The translations under genes and the position numbers were made by a program. The notes under the pieces are model-generated. The model ran no database searches and had not been told where the DNA came from. It saw only the letters and a list, made by a program, of their open reading frames with translations. Below are positions 17,021 through 25,914 of a stretch of 64,000 bases of DNA, piece after piece. Location of the stretch: NCBI GenBank assembly GCA_019694455.1, contig JAIBBY010000020.1, forward strand, positions 1-64,000, given 5' to 3'. Source of the DNA: Pirellulales bacterium. Its GTDB lineage: Bacteria > Planctomycetota > Planctomycetia > Pirellulales > JAEUIK01. Numbering within the stretch: the first letter of the stretch is position 1; each line of letters starts with the position of its first letter.

Positions 17021-18264
17021 GTGCGCTGTCCTTCCTGTTTGACTAGATCGGTCCAACGGGCCGCCCGCTCGCTGCGCAGCGAATGATTCGCCAGGTGTGG
17101 CGCCCAGACCGCCGCCACCCCCGCCTCGGCCGGCGCGATCGGCCGTTGCCGGCTGCGCACGCAATCGAGCCAGTTCGTCAGGTGCAGCAGTTCGCCATCG
17201 GGGTTGGCGTAAAAATCTTGCCCTTTGCCGCCATCGCCCAGCACCAACTCGGCGGGCTGAGTTTTACTCTTTCGTTCCGGAATGAGCTCAAAGCGGCCGC
17301 GATCGACGTAGAGCGTCGCTTCGCTCCCCATGAACTCGATCATGGCGCCGTTTCGCGCGTTGGCGAACGTGGCCTCAAAAGTCACTTGCAGTTTCTTGTC
17401 GGGGTAGTGAACCAATGTCTGCGCGCTGTCGGGCGTTTCCCACAGGCCGCCGTCGTTCACATGATCTCCCAAGCTGGCGGCCAGCGCCGGCTGTTCCAGA
17501 TTCAAGCACCAGTTGATGATGTCTTGCTGGTGCGTCATCAGATCGGTGAACACGCCGCCCCCAAAATCCCAAAACCACCGCCATTGCCGAAATCGATACG
17601 GATCGAACGGCTGCTGACGCGCGCTGCCCAGAAAGGACTGCCAATCGACCGTCTTGGGATCGATGTCGATGCGTCCCTGTTGCGCTCGCGGGGTATTGCG
17701 GTTCCAGGTGGAGCGCACTTTGTGAATCTCGCCCAACCGACCCGCCTGGATGATCTCGCGCGCCTGCTGATACTGCGGCATGCTCCGCTGCTGCATGCCG
17801 ACTTGCACGATGCGCTGGTGGCGATTCTGCGCCTCGATCACCGCCGCGCCCTCGCTCACGTCGTGCGTGAGTGGCTTTTCGACATACACGTCTTTGCCCG
17901 CCGCGCAGGCTGCCACCGTGATTGGCGCGTGCCAATGGTCGGGCGTGGCGATCAGCACGGCGTCGATGTCTTTGTGGTCAAGTAGCGCGCGATATTCCTT
18001 GGTGACGAAACCCGAGTCGCCAACCGCCCGCCGGCCAGCCTCCAGATGTTCGTCGAACACGTCGCAAACCGCGACGGGCGTCGCGCCCGGAATCTTAACA
18101 AGCGCCCGCAGTAGTTGCCGGCAACGGCCGCCAAACCCAATCAGGCCGATCCGCACGGCGTCGTTCGCGGCATAGCCGCGCGCCGATTCCACCGCGGAAT
18201 GGGCGATGGCGCCCGCCAAACCAGCAGCCAGAAATTCTCGTCGATCGAGCGCGCGCACTATCAT
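17017..18264 (-). CDS. Gfo/Idh/MocA-family oxidoreductase, probably exported
   Basis: The 415-residue product starts with a Tat-like leader (LDRREFLAAGLAGAIAHSA) and a Rossmann domain with IGLIGFGGR, ATPDHWHAP and the substrate-site EKPLTHD. A C-terminal alpha/beta domain follows, with the planctomycete motif WFWDFGGGVFTDLMTHQQDI. These NAD(P)-dependent enzymes act on sugars or sugar-like compounds, but exact substrates cannot be read. In planctomycetes many paralogues carry Tat leaders and occur near carbohydrate genes. It is the first gene of a two-gene unit with the molybdopterin-fold protein. Confidence 0.87.
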   Translation of the reverse strand: MIVRALDRREFLAAGLAGAIAHSAVESARGYAANDAVRIGLIGFGGRCRQLLRALVKIPGATPVAVCDVFDEHLEAGRRAVGDSGFVTKEYRALLDHKDIDAVLIATPDHWHAPITVAACAAGKDVYVEKPLTHDVSEGAAVIEAQNRHQRIVQVGMQQRSMPQYQQAREIIQAGRLGEIHKVRSTWNRNTPRAQQGRIDIDPKTVDWQSFLGSARQQPFDPYRFRQWRWFWDFGGGVFTDLMTHQQDIINWCLNLEQPALAASLGDHVNDGGLWETPDSAQTLVHYPDKKLQVTFEATFANARNGAMIEFMGSEATLYVDRGRFELIPERKSKTQPAELVLGDGGKGQDFYANPDGELLHLTNWLDCVRSRQRPIAPAEAGVAAVWAPHLANHSLRSERAARWTDLVKQEGQRT

Positions 18265-18423
18265 GCGGTGAGGCCTCCCAAGTCGTCACACGTGTCTGCG
18301 CTTGAGCATAACCGATGGGCCGGTCGAAGTAATCCCGCCCGCTGACTGGTAGCCGCCATCGGCGGGTGTCGCGGCCAAGGCCGAAACGCTAAAATCCGCA
18401 ATCGCCCAGGGAGGAGAAAGATT

Positions 18424-19350
18424 GTGGATACCGAAACTCAACGTGCCGAACTCATCGCCTCGTTGCGCTGGAAGAAGATTCGCGTTCTCGACGATGGATT
18501 CGTCGCGCTGGTCGATGTCATGGGAGACGATCGCGCCGTGGTCGACGCAGCGCGGGTCAGCTATGGCGCCGGCACGCGCAAGGTTTCGGACGATCGCGGC
18601 CTCATCCGCTATCTCTTGCGCCATCGGCACACCACCCCCTTTGAAATGGCCGAAATCAAGCTGCTGGTGCGCGTGCCGATGGACACATGGCGACAGTGGA
18701 TCCGCCACCGCTCGGCCAGCGTGAACGAATACTCCACCCGCTACTCCATTGCGATCGACGCCGCCCAGCACACCCCGGCCGACGAGTGGCGCTTTCAATC
18801 CGCCTCCAATCGGCAGGGGAGCGAGGGGTTCATGCCCGCCGAGGTCGGCCGGCAGCTTTCCGACGCCGAGCGCGATTTTCAGGCCACCGCCCGACGCGTG
18901 TACGAAGAACGCCTTGAGGCGGGCGTGGCCCGCGAGCAGGCCCGCAAGGATTTGCCGCTTGCCACTTACACCGAGGCGTACTGGAAGATCGACCTGCACA
19001 ATCTGCTGCACTTTCTTTCGCTGCGGATGGATTCGCACGCGCAATGGGAGATTCGTCAATACGCCTGCGCCATTGGCGAGCAGATCGTGGCGCCGCTCTT
19101 TCCGCTCGTGTGGGAGGCTTTTGTCGACTACCGCATGAACGGCCTGTTTCTCACTCGGCTCGATCAAGAGGTTGTCGCGCGCCTCGTGCGGCGATTGCGC
19201 GCCGAGCAGCGCGTGGCCGCGACGGAAGAAGATTTTCTGGCCGTGCAGGACGAATCGTGGCGCGCGCACGCCAAGAACCGAGAACGCGATGAATGCCGCG
19301 CCAAGCTTGCGCGATTGGGACTCTTGGAAGCCATTGAGGAGGACGAATGA
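18424..19350 (+). CDS. thyX: Flavin-dependent thymidylate synthase ThyX
   Basis: The 308-residue enzyme methylates dUMP to dTMP using methylenetetrahydrofolate and FAD/NADPH. The ThyX motif is at residues 94-107 (RHRSASVNEYSTRY). Residues 64-75 (YLLRHRHTTPFE) and later LHNLLHFLSLRMDSHAQWEIR and FVDYRMNGLFL also match the family. The start is GTG behind a strong GGGAGGAGAAAG Shine-Dalgarno sequence. Its TGA stop overlaps the ATG of the next gene by 4 bases, so the downstream small protein is likely translated from the same mRNA. Confidence 0.95.
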   Translation: MDTETQRAELIASLRWKKIRVLDDGFVALVDVMGDDRAVVDAARVSYGAGTRKVSDDRGLIRYLLRHRHTTPFEMAEIKLLVRVPMDTWRQWIRHRSASVNEYSTRYSIAIDAAQHTPADEWRFQSASNRQGSEGFMPAEVGRQLSDAERDFQATARRVYEERLEAGVAREQARKDLPLATYTEAYWKIDLHNLLHFLSLRMDSHAQWEIRQYACAIGEQIVAPLFPLVWEAFVDYRMNGLFLTRLDQEVVARLVRRLRAEQRVAATEEDFLAVQDESWRAHAKNRERDECRAKLARLGLLEAIEEDE

Positions 19351-19736
19351 CCGCCGAAGCCACCCTGATGAACCTCACCCACGCGCTGCTCGACTCGATC
19401 ACCGCTGGCGACTGGACCACTTACTCCAAGTTGTGCGATCCGGGGCTCACCTGCTTCGAACCCGAAGCCAATGGCCACCTGGTCGAGGGGATGCCGTTTC
19501 ACCAGTTCTATTTCGATCTCGGCGCCTCGCGCGGACCCAAGAACATCACCCTCGCCGCGCCCCAGGTGCGCATCATGGGAGACGCCGCGCTAGTCACCTA
19601 CACCCGGCTCATTCAGCAACTCGACGGCAATGGCCAACCGGTCACGCTGGCCTACAACGAAACCCGCATCTGGCACAATCAAAATGGCGAATGGAAGCAC
19701 GTTCACTTCCATCGCAGCAGCCCCAGCGGCGACTGA
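19347..19736 (+). CDS. CaMKII-association-domain-like (SnoaL/NTF2-fold) protein
   Basis: The 129-residue protein has the cystatin-like NTF2 fold pattern. LTCFEPEANGHLVEGMPFHQFYF is close to the association domain of eukaryotic calcium/calmodulin-dependent kinase II, which forms multimeric hubs. The bacterial members have no kinase. NETRIWHNQNGEWKHVHFHRS completes the fold. It is translationally coupled to thyX (ATGA overlap), but I see no biochemical link. A DUF4440-type enzyme or scaffold is possible. Confidence 0.78.
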   Translation: MTAEATLMNLTHALLDSITAGDWTTYSKLCDPGLTCFEPEANGHLVEGMPFHQFYFDLGASRGPKNITLAAPQVRIMGDAALVTYTRLIQQLDGNGQPVTLAYNETRIWHNQNGEWKHVHFHRSSPSGD

Positions 19737-19742
19737 CAGCCT

Positions 19743-19804
19743 GGGGAAGAAAACCGTCGTGGCATTCTTCCCTCTCGCCGCGAGCGCAGCTACGCTGCCG
19801 CGGC
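19743..19804 (+). repeat. Dispersed 62-base palindromic repeat, copy 1
   Basis: This intergenic element matches the one at 43150-43211 (reverse orientation) at 55 of 62 positions, by my alignment. It contains two consecutive hairpins: GGGAAGAA/TTCTTCCC, then GCCGCG AGCG...CGCT..CGCGGC. It begins 7 bases after the stop of the thyX unit. Confidence 0.8.
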
Positions 19805-19885
19805 ACGCAACATCACGACCCATGTCGCGATCTTGCGAATTGCTGCCTGCAATTCGCGCAGCCCGGCGAATAGACTCCCGGTCTG

Positions 19886-20509
19886 CTAACCGTTGGCGTG
19901 GGTCTGCCACTGACGCATCGCCTCGGCGACCGCTCGCGAATTCTCATCCCCCAGCGACTCTAGCGCCGCGCGCACCCGCTGCTGCCGATCGGGCGGTTGA
20001 TTCTGGCTCAGTTTCCACTTCGCCTCTACCCGGCTGATTTCCAATCGCAGTCCAACAATTTGCGCGGCCAATTTTTTGGCAAACTCGGTTCCGGCATCAA
20101 ACTGCCAGCCGTCGGCGCCCTCGTACTGTAGGACAGCATCACCAACAATCGACAGTAATTCGTCTGGGTTGTGCAGCCAGGTGATGCGGCCATAGACATG
20201 CGCCGCCAGATAGTTCCAAGTCGGCACCACCGCCTCGGCCTTGTACCAGGCGGGAGAAATGTAGGCGTGCGGGCCGGCGAAGATCGCCAGCGCTTCTTGC
20301 CCCTCCGAATCGCGCCACTGCGGGTTCGCCCGGGCAAGATGCCCAACCAAGGCCCCTTGTTCACCCCAGGTGGAATCGAGCGCCAGCGGCAAATGAGTGG
20401 CGAACGGCGCGCCAGCCGAGGTGGTGACCAGTGTGGCAAAGCTGTGCTGGGCCAGAAACGATTCGATCGTTGGCCGATCGCATTGCGCGAAAGAACCTGG
20501 CACATACAT
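19886..20509 (-). CDS. PaiB-type FMN-binding negative transcriptional regulator
   Basis: The 207-residue protein has the split-barrel fold of the PaiB family: MYVPGSFAQCDRP, FATLVTTSAGAPFATHLPL, GHLARANPQW, AIFAGPHAYISPAWY and PTWNYLAAHVYG are all characteristic. In Bacillus, PaiB is linked to polyamine acetylation and repression of sporulation and protease genes. Family members bind flavin, and some act as reductases or detoxifying enzymes. No PaiA acetyltransferase is adjacent. The ATG for MYVPG was chosen because family members begin there. Confidence 0.88.
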   Translation of the reverse strand: MYVPGSFAQCDRPTIESFLAQHSFATLVTTSAGAPFATHLPLALDSTWGEQGALVGHLARANPQWRDSEGQEALAIFAGPHAYISPAWYKAEAVVPTWNYLAAHVYGRITWLHNPDELLSIVGDAVLQYEGADGWQFDAGTEFAKKLAAQIVGLRLEISRVEAKWKLSQNQPPDRQQRVRAALESLGDENSRAVAEAMRQWQTHANG

Positions 20510-20590
20510 GGCGGTTTCACCGGCAGGGTAGGGGAGGAGGGCAGGCAATTGAGACACGCCGCCGCGCCATCCGGTTCGTTCGCGCCGGCG

Positions 20591-21094
20591 CTAAATCAGG
20601 TCGACCTTGCGCGGGGCCCGCTTCTTTCGGCCGCAATCGCCGCAAACACCGGTCACCAGCACACGATGGCCCAAGAATCGAAATCCATGTTCGCGGGCGG
20701 CGGCCTCGGCGATGTCGTGGATTTCCTCACTGTGAAACTCGACCAGCTTTTCGCACTCTTGGCAGTACAGGTGATCGTGCTGCGGATAACCGTAGTCGTG
20801 CTCGTAGACCGCTCTGCCGGCCAGGCTCATCTTGCGCAAGAGGCCCGCGTCGACCAATTCGGTCAAGGTGCGATAGACGGTGGGTCGGCTAACCCGTTTG
20901 ACCCCTAGCGTTCGCTGCAGGATGAGCAGCAAGTCGTCGGCGTCGAAATGATCGTGGCTGGCGAAGATCTGCTCCACGATCATTCGCCGCTGCTTGGTGG
21001 TCCGCTTGCCACGGCTCTGCAAATACTCCTCGAAGCGCTCCGAGGGAGACAGGGCCACGCGGACTTCTTCGAGGGCGAAATGACTCACCGCCAT
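20591..21094 (-). CDS. fur: Fur/PerR-family metal-dependent repressor
   Basis: The 167-residue protein has a winged-helix DNA-binding half (residues 15-95: KRTTKQRRMIVEQIFASHDHFDADDL and SRPTVYRTLTELVDAG) and a metal-binding dimerisation half with QHDHLYCQEC and CGDCGRKK, the four zinc-site cysteines. Whether it senses iron (Fur) or peroxide (PerR) cannot be decided from sequence. It is divergent from ruvA. A Fur/PerR-box-like 7-1-7 site lies in the shared upstream region, about 75 bases before the start, suggesting autoregulation. Confidence 0.9.
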   Translation of the reverse strand: MAVSHFALEEVRVALSPSERFEEYLQSRGKRTTKQRRMIVEQIFASHDHFDADDLLLILQRTLGVKRVSRPTVYRTLTELVDAGLLRKMSLAGRAVYEHDYGYPQHDHLYCQECEKLVEFHSEEIHDIAEAAAREHGFRFLGHRVLVTGVCGDCGRKKRAPRKVDLI

Positions 21095-21168
21095 ATTGAG
21101 ACGTTTGCGGTCGTTCGTCGCCGCGCCTAAGTGCTTTGTGGAAAGTAAGAAGTATCAAACTTCCAAAC

Positions 21169-21183
21169 TAATAATGATTCTAC
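21169..21183 (-). promoter_or_regulatory. Candidate Fur/PerR box (7-1-7)
   Basis: TAATAAT-G-ATTCTAC has the inverted 7-1-7 layout of a PerR or Fur site and matches TTATAAT-N-ATTATAA at 11 of 14 positions by my count. It stands in an AT-rich patch of otherwise GC-rich DNA, upstream of the regulator gene. A smaller inverted repeat, GAAGT-N5-ACTTC, lies next to it at 21149-21163. Confidence 0.45.
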
Positions 21184-21312
21184 TTTGTGGTCATGATTGG
21201 ACAAGTGCCGCCCCCTGTGCCCGCGACGCAACCTGTTATGATTGCAGCCGTTTACCGCCACGGCGATGCCTCAGCGCCGCGCAATGATTCCGTCAGCAAT
21301 GGATGCAAATTT

Positions 21313-21939
21313 GTGATTACCAAGATCTCTGGCCGACTGGCCGATCTCTCGGACGAGGTGGCCACGCTCGCCATTGGCGCCTTTGAATATGAGGTGCTGA
21401 TCCCCGAGTTCACCCGCCGCCACCTGCAGCAAGAAGTCGGCCGCGACGTCAGCCTGCACACGATCGAGTATCTCGACGGCAATCCCATGCAGGGGCGCGT
21501 GGTGCCGCGGATGATCGGCTTTCTCAGCGAAGCCGAACGCGATTTCTTCGAGTTGTTCTGCTCAGTCGATGGCGTGGGCGTGAAAAAAGCGCTCCGCGCC
21601 ATGGTCCGACCGGTGCGCGAAGTGGCCGAGGCCATCGAAGAGCAGGATGTGAAGGGGCTATCGGCCTTGCCGGGCGTGGGACCAGCCACCGCCGAGCGCA
21701 TCGTCGCCAAGCTCCGTCGCAAGGTTCCCAAGTTCGCTTTGATGGCCGCGCGCGAGACGCCGCACGAGGCCGACGTGCAGCACGATGTGGTTGCGGAGAC
21801 GTTTAACGTGTTGCGGCAACTCGGCCATTCCGATTCCGACGCGCGCCGCCTGCTCGATAAGGCCTTGGCCGCCAAGAAAAAGTACAAGGATGTGCAGGAC
21901 TTGTTGCAGGCCATCTATCAGCAAACCCATCAAGACTGA
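21313..21939 (+). CDS. ruvA: Holliday junction branch-migration protein RuvA
   Basis: The 208-residue protein binds four-way junctions and with RuvB drives branch migration. Domain I ([21 protein letters not shown]) is followed by the two helix-hairpin-helix elements of domain II ([20 protein letters not shown] and [20 protein letters not shown]) and a C-terminal domain III ([20 protein letters not shown]) for RuvB contact. The GTG start is inferred from alignment of the N-terminal strand with other RuvA proteins. The frame remains open upstream to 21187. ruvB and ruvC are not adjacent. Confidence 0.92.
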   Translation: MITKISGRLADLSDEVATLAIGAFEYEVLIPEFTRRHLQQEVGRDVSLHTIEYLDGNPMQGRVVPRMIGFLSEAERDFFELFCSVDGVGVKKALRAMVRPVREVAEAIEEQDVKGLSALPGVGPATAERIVAKLRRKVPKFALMAARETPHEADVQHDVVAETFNVLRQLGHSDSDARRLLDKALAAKKKYKDVQDLLQAIYQQTHQD

Positions 21940-22073
21940 GCGGTGCCGCCGGGCTGACGATGCGAAACGCCTCCCCATTTGCTACACTTTGCCGCACGGA
22001 CGCCCGCTGGGGCCGTTCCCGCGGCCGATCCGTTGTCAGGTCTTCGTAACGCTGTTCGCAGAGGTATCTGATC

Positions 22074-22622
22074 GTGACCAACAAACTGCTCGTCTTCGCG
22101 TTCATTGGCCTGACCTTCTTTTGTTGGGGCGCCTACGGCCCCGTGTTGCACCGCGGTCAGATGGCGATGGGACACAGCCGCTATCGTCCGCTCATCTGCG
22201 TTGGTCTGGCTTATTTCGCCATCGCCGTGATTGTGCCGATTGTGATGCTCAATCTGTACGGCGAAAAAGGAACCTGGAACGCCGCGGGCATCATCTGGAG
22301 TCTGGCGGGAGGCAGCCTCGGCGCGATCGGGGCGCTGGGCATCATCTTGGCCTTCACCTATGGCGGCAAGCCGTCGTATGTCATGCCGCTGGTGTTTGGC
22401 TTTGCCCCGATCATCAACGCCTTCTTCACCATTGGCATCAATCGCGCTTATCGCGAGATGAGCCCCACGCTGCTCGGCGGCATGATGGCCGGCATCATCA
22501 TGGTGGCTATTGGCGGCTTTCTGGTCCTCTTCTGCGCCAACCGCGCGCAGACGCCGCACGCGCCGCCGGCGCAACAGAGTCACGCCGGTTATGGCGGTGG
22601 CGGCGGCGATCTGTCGTCGTAG
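22074..22622 (+). CDS. Multi-pass membrane protein of unknown function
   Basis: The 182-residue protein has about five predicted membrane helices (residues 5-22, 40-62, 75-100, 108-128 and 135-157). The linkers are short, and the hydrophilic tail ends in glycine repeats. Helices with GG/GA motifs resemble half of an EamA/DMT-type transporter, but the match is weak. It starts with GTG, 134 bases after ruvA, and could be cotranscribed with it. I do not recognise a family with a known function. Confidence 0.65.
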   Translation: MTNKLLVFAFIGLTFFCWGAYGPVLHRGQMAMGHSRYRPLICVGLAYFAIAVIVPIVMLNLYGEKGTWNAAGIIWSLAGGSLGAIGALGIILAFTYGGKPSYVMPLVFGFAPIINAFFTIGINRAYREMSPTLLGGMMAGIIMVAIGGFLVLFCANRAQTPHAPPAQQSHAGYGGGGGDLSS

Positions 22623-22660
22623 CAGCGCGGAACGGAAATCGCGGTGACAGCCACGCTCGC

Positions 22661-23350
22661 TCAGGTGCCGCGCGCCAGGCCATACCATTCGATCTGCCGC
22701 CGCGGACAATAGCGGTATCCCCGATCCTGGCAATACCGCTCAATCCACTCGCTGCGCGAGGCCAACTCTTCGGCGGTCGTGCCCTGCGGCATGAGCAGCA
22801 CCCGGTCGCGATCAAATTCTCCCAGTTCGTTGAGATACGCCTCGACCCGCTCCAAATCGTCGCGCGTGTCGATGACGAACTTGAGCTGATGCGGATAGTC
22901 GCGCATCAATCGCGCGATCACCGCCGGCGCGTGCCGCCGCGTCTCGTGCAGGGCGTGCCAGCGTGGATGCTCTTCCGCGCTCGGCGCCGAACCTGCCAGT
23001 TTGGGGCTGATCGACATCAAGTCGCACGCCACCGGCTGGTCTTGGGTGCCGGCCGTCTCGATCGTGATGTGCCAGCCCGCTTGGCGCAACTCATGCGTCA
23101 ACGGCGCGATGGCGTCGAAGATCATCGGCTCTCCACCGGTCAGCACCACATGCCGGCAGGCGTCGAATTGACGGACGCCATCCACAATCTCGGCCACGCT
23201 CATTTCCGCGCCCTCGGGCCGCCAAGAGGCGTAGGGCGTGTCGCAAAACCAGCAGCGCAAGTTGCAGCCGCTCAAGCGAACAAAGACGCTCTCTTGGCCC
23301 GTGAGCAGCCCTTCCCCTTGACGAGAATGAAAGATCTCGGCGATCTTCAC
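22661..23350 (-). CDS. queE: 7-carboxy-7-deazaguanine synthase QueE
   Basis: The 229-residue radical-SAM enzyme converts 6-carboxytetrahydropterin to 7-carboxy-7-deazaguanine in queuosine synthesis. The cluster motif CxxxCxxC is at residues 29-36 (CNLRCWFC), preceded by [20 protein letters not shown] and [10 protein letters not shown] also fit QueE. The GTG start overlaps the queC stop by 4 bases (GTGA), so queC and queE are translationally coupled. The tail after residue 150 is typical of longer QueE forms. Confidence 0.92.
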   Translation of the reverse strand: MKIAEIFHSRQGEGLLTGQESVFVRLSGCNLRCWFCDTPYASWRPEGAEMSVAEIVDGVRQFDACRHVVLTGGEPMIFDAIAPLTHELRQAGWHITIETAGTQDQPVACDLMSISPKLAGSAPSAEEHPRWHALHETRRHAPAVIARLMRDYPHQLKFVIDTRDDLERVEAYLNELGEFDRDRVLLMPQGTTAEELASRSEWIERYCQDRGYRYCPRRQIEWYGLARGT

Positions 23351-24051
23351 GGCGCGCTCGGCACGGATTGATACTCGATCGGATCGGTCAGCCCCGCGTC
23401 GGCGAACCCCTTGAGCCGCAGTCGGCAAGCATCGCACTGTCCGCACGAGCGACCCCTGGCGTCGGGATCGTAGCAGGTGAACGTCAGCGAGTAATCGACC
23501 CCCAGCGATGCGCCGCGGCGAATGATCTCGGCCTTGGTCAATTCGATCAGCGGCGCGTGAATTCGAAACGGCGCGCTCCCCTCGACCCCTGCCTTGGTCG
23601 CCAGGTTCGCCAGCCGCTCGAACGCCTCGATAAACGCGGGTCGACAATCGGGATAGCCGCTGTAGTCCACCGCGTTCACTCCCACAAACAGGTCGGCCGC
23701 TCCGCACGTCTCCGCCAATCCCAAGGCCAGCGAAAGCAAAATCGTGTTCCGCGCCGGCACATAGGTGATTGGGATGCCGCTCGACATTTCGGCCTCGCTG
23801 CGCCCCTTGGGCACCGCGATCTCAGCCGTCAACGCGCTGGCCCCAAACGCGCGCAGATCGAGTCGCTCGATCAAGTGCCGCTGCACCCCCAGCGCCTGCG
23901 CCACTCGCCGCGCGGCCTCCAGTTCAAACTGGTGTCGTTGACCATAGTCGACCGACAACGCGACCAGCGCATAGCCTTCCGCCTTGGCAATGGCGCCGGT
24001 GGTGGCCGAATCGAGCCCGCCAGACAGTAATAGGACCGCCCTTTTCGTCAT
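23347..24051 (-). CDS. queC: 7-cyano-7-deazaguanine synthase QueC
   Basis: The 234-residue ATP-dependent enzyme makes preQ0 from 7-carboxy-7-deazaguanine. It has the PP-loop SGGLDS at residues 10-15, [22 protein letters not shown] and [17 protein letters not shown]-terminal zinc site has four cysteines ([17 protein letters not shown]). The ATG for [12 protein letters not shown] is chosen because it puts the P-loop strand at the N-terminus. It is the first gene of the queC-queE unit and is divergent from queF, whose start lies only 17 bases away. Confidence 0.94.
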   Translation of the reverse strand: MTKRAVLLLSGGLDSATTGAIAKAEGYALVALSVDYGQRHQFELEAARRVAQALGVQRHLIERLDLRAFGASALTAEIAVPKGRSEAEMSSGIPITYVPARNTILLSLALGLAETCGAADLFVGVNAVDYSGYPDCRPAFIEAFERLANLATKAGVEGSAPFRIHAPLIELTKAEIIRRGASLGVDYSLTFTCYDPDARGRSCGQCDACRLRLKGFADAGLTDPIEYQSVPSAP

Positions 24052-24068
24052 GAACCCATGATGACACA

Positions 24069-24470
24069 ATGATTTCTGAAGCAAAAGGACGCCTGCCGGA
24101 GACGCTTGCCTTGGCCAAAAACTATCGGGCGATGCTGGAAACTTTCGACAATCAGTTTCCAGGCCGCGACTACACCATTGAGATCACCTGCCCCGAATTC
24201 ACGTCGGTGTGCCCCAAGACCGGTCAGCCCGACTTTGGTACGCTCACTTTCACCTACATCCCCGACAAGAAGTGCGTGGAGCTCAAGAGCCTCAAGCTCT
24301 ATTTGCAGCAGTTTCGCAACGACGGCATCTTTTACGAGAACGTCACCAATTCCATTCTCGATGATCTCGTCGCCGCGCTCGCCCCGCGCGAGTTGACGCT
24401 GGTGGCCGCCTTCACCCCGCGTGGCGGCATCTCCACGCGTGTGGTCGCGCGCCATCAGGCGTCGCGGTAG
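24069..24470 (+). CDS. queF: NADPH-dependent preQ0 reductase QueF
   Basis: The 133-residue enzyme reduces the nitrile of preQ0 to the amine preQ1. It is the short YkvM-type QueF with catalytic Cys48 in [13 protein letters not shown] and Asp55. [21 protein letters not shown] is the family motif. Together with queC and queE it covers three steps of the pathway; queD and tgt are not in the window. The 3' end overlaps the convergent aminotransferase gene by 16 bases. Confidence 0.94.
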   Translation: MISEAKGRLPETLALAKNYRAMLETFDNQFPGRDYTIEITCPEFTSVCPKTGQPDFGTLTFTYIPDKKCVELKSLKLYLQQFRNDGIFYENVTNSILDDLVAALAPRELTLVAAFTPRGGISTRVVARHQASR

Positions 24471-25855
24471 CGCCGCGCCACCTCGCCAAACAACTGGTGC
24501 ATCACGTCCAGATACAGCCGCGCGTCGTCCAATTCCATCACCAGCGGCGGGCTGATGCGAATCACCTTGCCCGCCAGCGGGCCCAATAGATGAATCGCGC
24601 GCCCCGTCTGGTCGCCGTGATAACACGCCTCGACGCAGGCCCGGGCCACCTCTTCCGCCGATCGCCCGCCGACCGCCGCGCACTCGACGCCCCACACCAC
24701 CCCTTCGCCGCGCACGCGAGCCACGCTATCCAGTTCGGTGAGCCGCGCGAGACCCTGTTCCAGCACCTGCGATAGCGCTCGCCCATGGGCCAGCACGTCG
24801 GTCTGTTCGTACTCGTCTAGGGTGGCCAGCACCGCGGCGCTCGCCAACGGGTTGGCGCTCCAGGTGTCGGACGCGGCCCCGTAGTGCATCGTGGTGAACA
24901 ACTCGGCCGGGCCGACCGCCGCGCTCACCGGCACGCCGTTGCCTAGCCCCTTGCCCAGCACCACCACATCGGGCGAAACGCCATAGTCGACAAAGGCGAA
25001 CGCCGATCCGGTGCGGCCAAAGTTGGCCTGCACTTCGTCGAGAATGAACACGATGTCGTGCGCTTCACAGAAATGATCGAGCAGTTGCAGATATTCCTTT
25101 TGCGGATGGTACGATCCTCCGCCCCCCAGATACGGCTCGGTGATGAGCGCGCAGATGCGGCCGCCAAGCTCCTTGCCGATTTGTTCCAACTCGTTCGCAT
25201 ACGGCGTCAGATCGATTGGCTTTTTGCGCGCCGCCAGATCGGCGCATTCTTCGCGCGGAAAGCCAATGAATCGCACCCGCGCGTCGCGCTCTGGATCGGT
25301 CTCGCAGCCCGTCACCGCCCCCGCCAAACCCTTCTTGCCGTGAAATCCGCCGCGCGTCGCCAGGATCATGTCCGATCCCTGGCGCCGTCCAAGCGCCGCC
25401 CACAGCGCCTTCTGGATCGCTTCGCTGCCACTGGCCGCCCACAACACCTGTTCCAATCGCTCGCTGCCGGGTTGTTTCTGCAAGAACGCCACCAATCGTT
25501 CGGTGGCCACCGTTTCGATCTCGGTCACGGCGTTGTACGCGTTGAGCGTGACCGCCTGAAAAAAGTCGCCCGTTTGCGGCATCCGGTCCAGCGCCAGGTA
25601 GCTCATCACGCGCCGCCACCAGCGGGTGGGATTATGCCCTAAATTCGCCACCAACACGCCCGACGTGAAGTCGGCCAGCTTGCGACCCTCGGGGGTCCAG
25701 TGGTAGCAACCCGCGCTCTTGGCGATGACCGCCAACGTGGGCGTAAAGGTTCGCAGCGAACGCGGTTCAACGGCGGCCAAGCGGCGACGAATTTCGTTGG
25801 AGCGCGTTTCCCCCGCATGTTCGATGGTGGCGTGCTTTTCGGTGGCTGGTGTCAT
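24455..25855 (-). CDS. Class-III PLP-dependent aminotransferase
   Basis: The 466-residue enzyme has fold-type-I aminotransferase features: [16 protein letters not shown] for phosphate binding, [13 protein letters not shown] for the pyridine-ring Asp, and the Schiff-base lysine in [16 protein letters not shown]-terminal domain follows with [10 protein letters not shown] and [10 protein letters not shown]. Related members use ornithine, 4-aminobutyrate or beta-alanine as donor. The substrate cannot be assigned. Its neighbours do not define a pathway; the MocA protein upstream on the same strand may be cotranscribed. Confidence 0.87.
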   Translation of the reverse strand: MTPATEKHATIEHAGETRSNEIRRRLAAVEPRSLRTFTPTLAVIAKSAGCYHWTPEGRKLADFTSGVLVANLGHNPTRWWRRVMSYLALDRMPQTGDFFQAVTLNAYNAVTEIETVATERLVAFLQKQPGSERLEQVLWAASGSEAIQKALWAALGRRQGSDMILATRGGFHGKKGLAGAVTGCETDPERDARVRFIGFPREECADLAARKKPIDLTPYANELEQIGKELGGRICALITEPYLGGGGSYHPQKEYLQLLDHFCEAHDIVFILDEVQANFGRTGSAFAFVDYGVSPDVVVLGKGLGNGVPVSAAVGPAELFTTMHYGAASDTWSANPLASAAVLATLDEYEQTDVLAHGRALSQVLEQGLARLTELDSVARVRGEGVVWGVECAAVGGRSAEEVARACVEACYHGDQTGRAIHLLGPLAGKVIRISPPLVMELDDARLYLDVMHQLFGEVARRYRDA

Positions 25856-25914
25856 CTATCCTTGGTGGGTTGGAGTGAAATCGAAGTACGGAGGTAGCAC
25901 GATGCGAGTTGGCG

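Noticed and set aside
24052-24068. Possible preQ1 riboswitch between queC and queF
   Set aside because: The gap is only 17 bases, too short for any known class.
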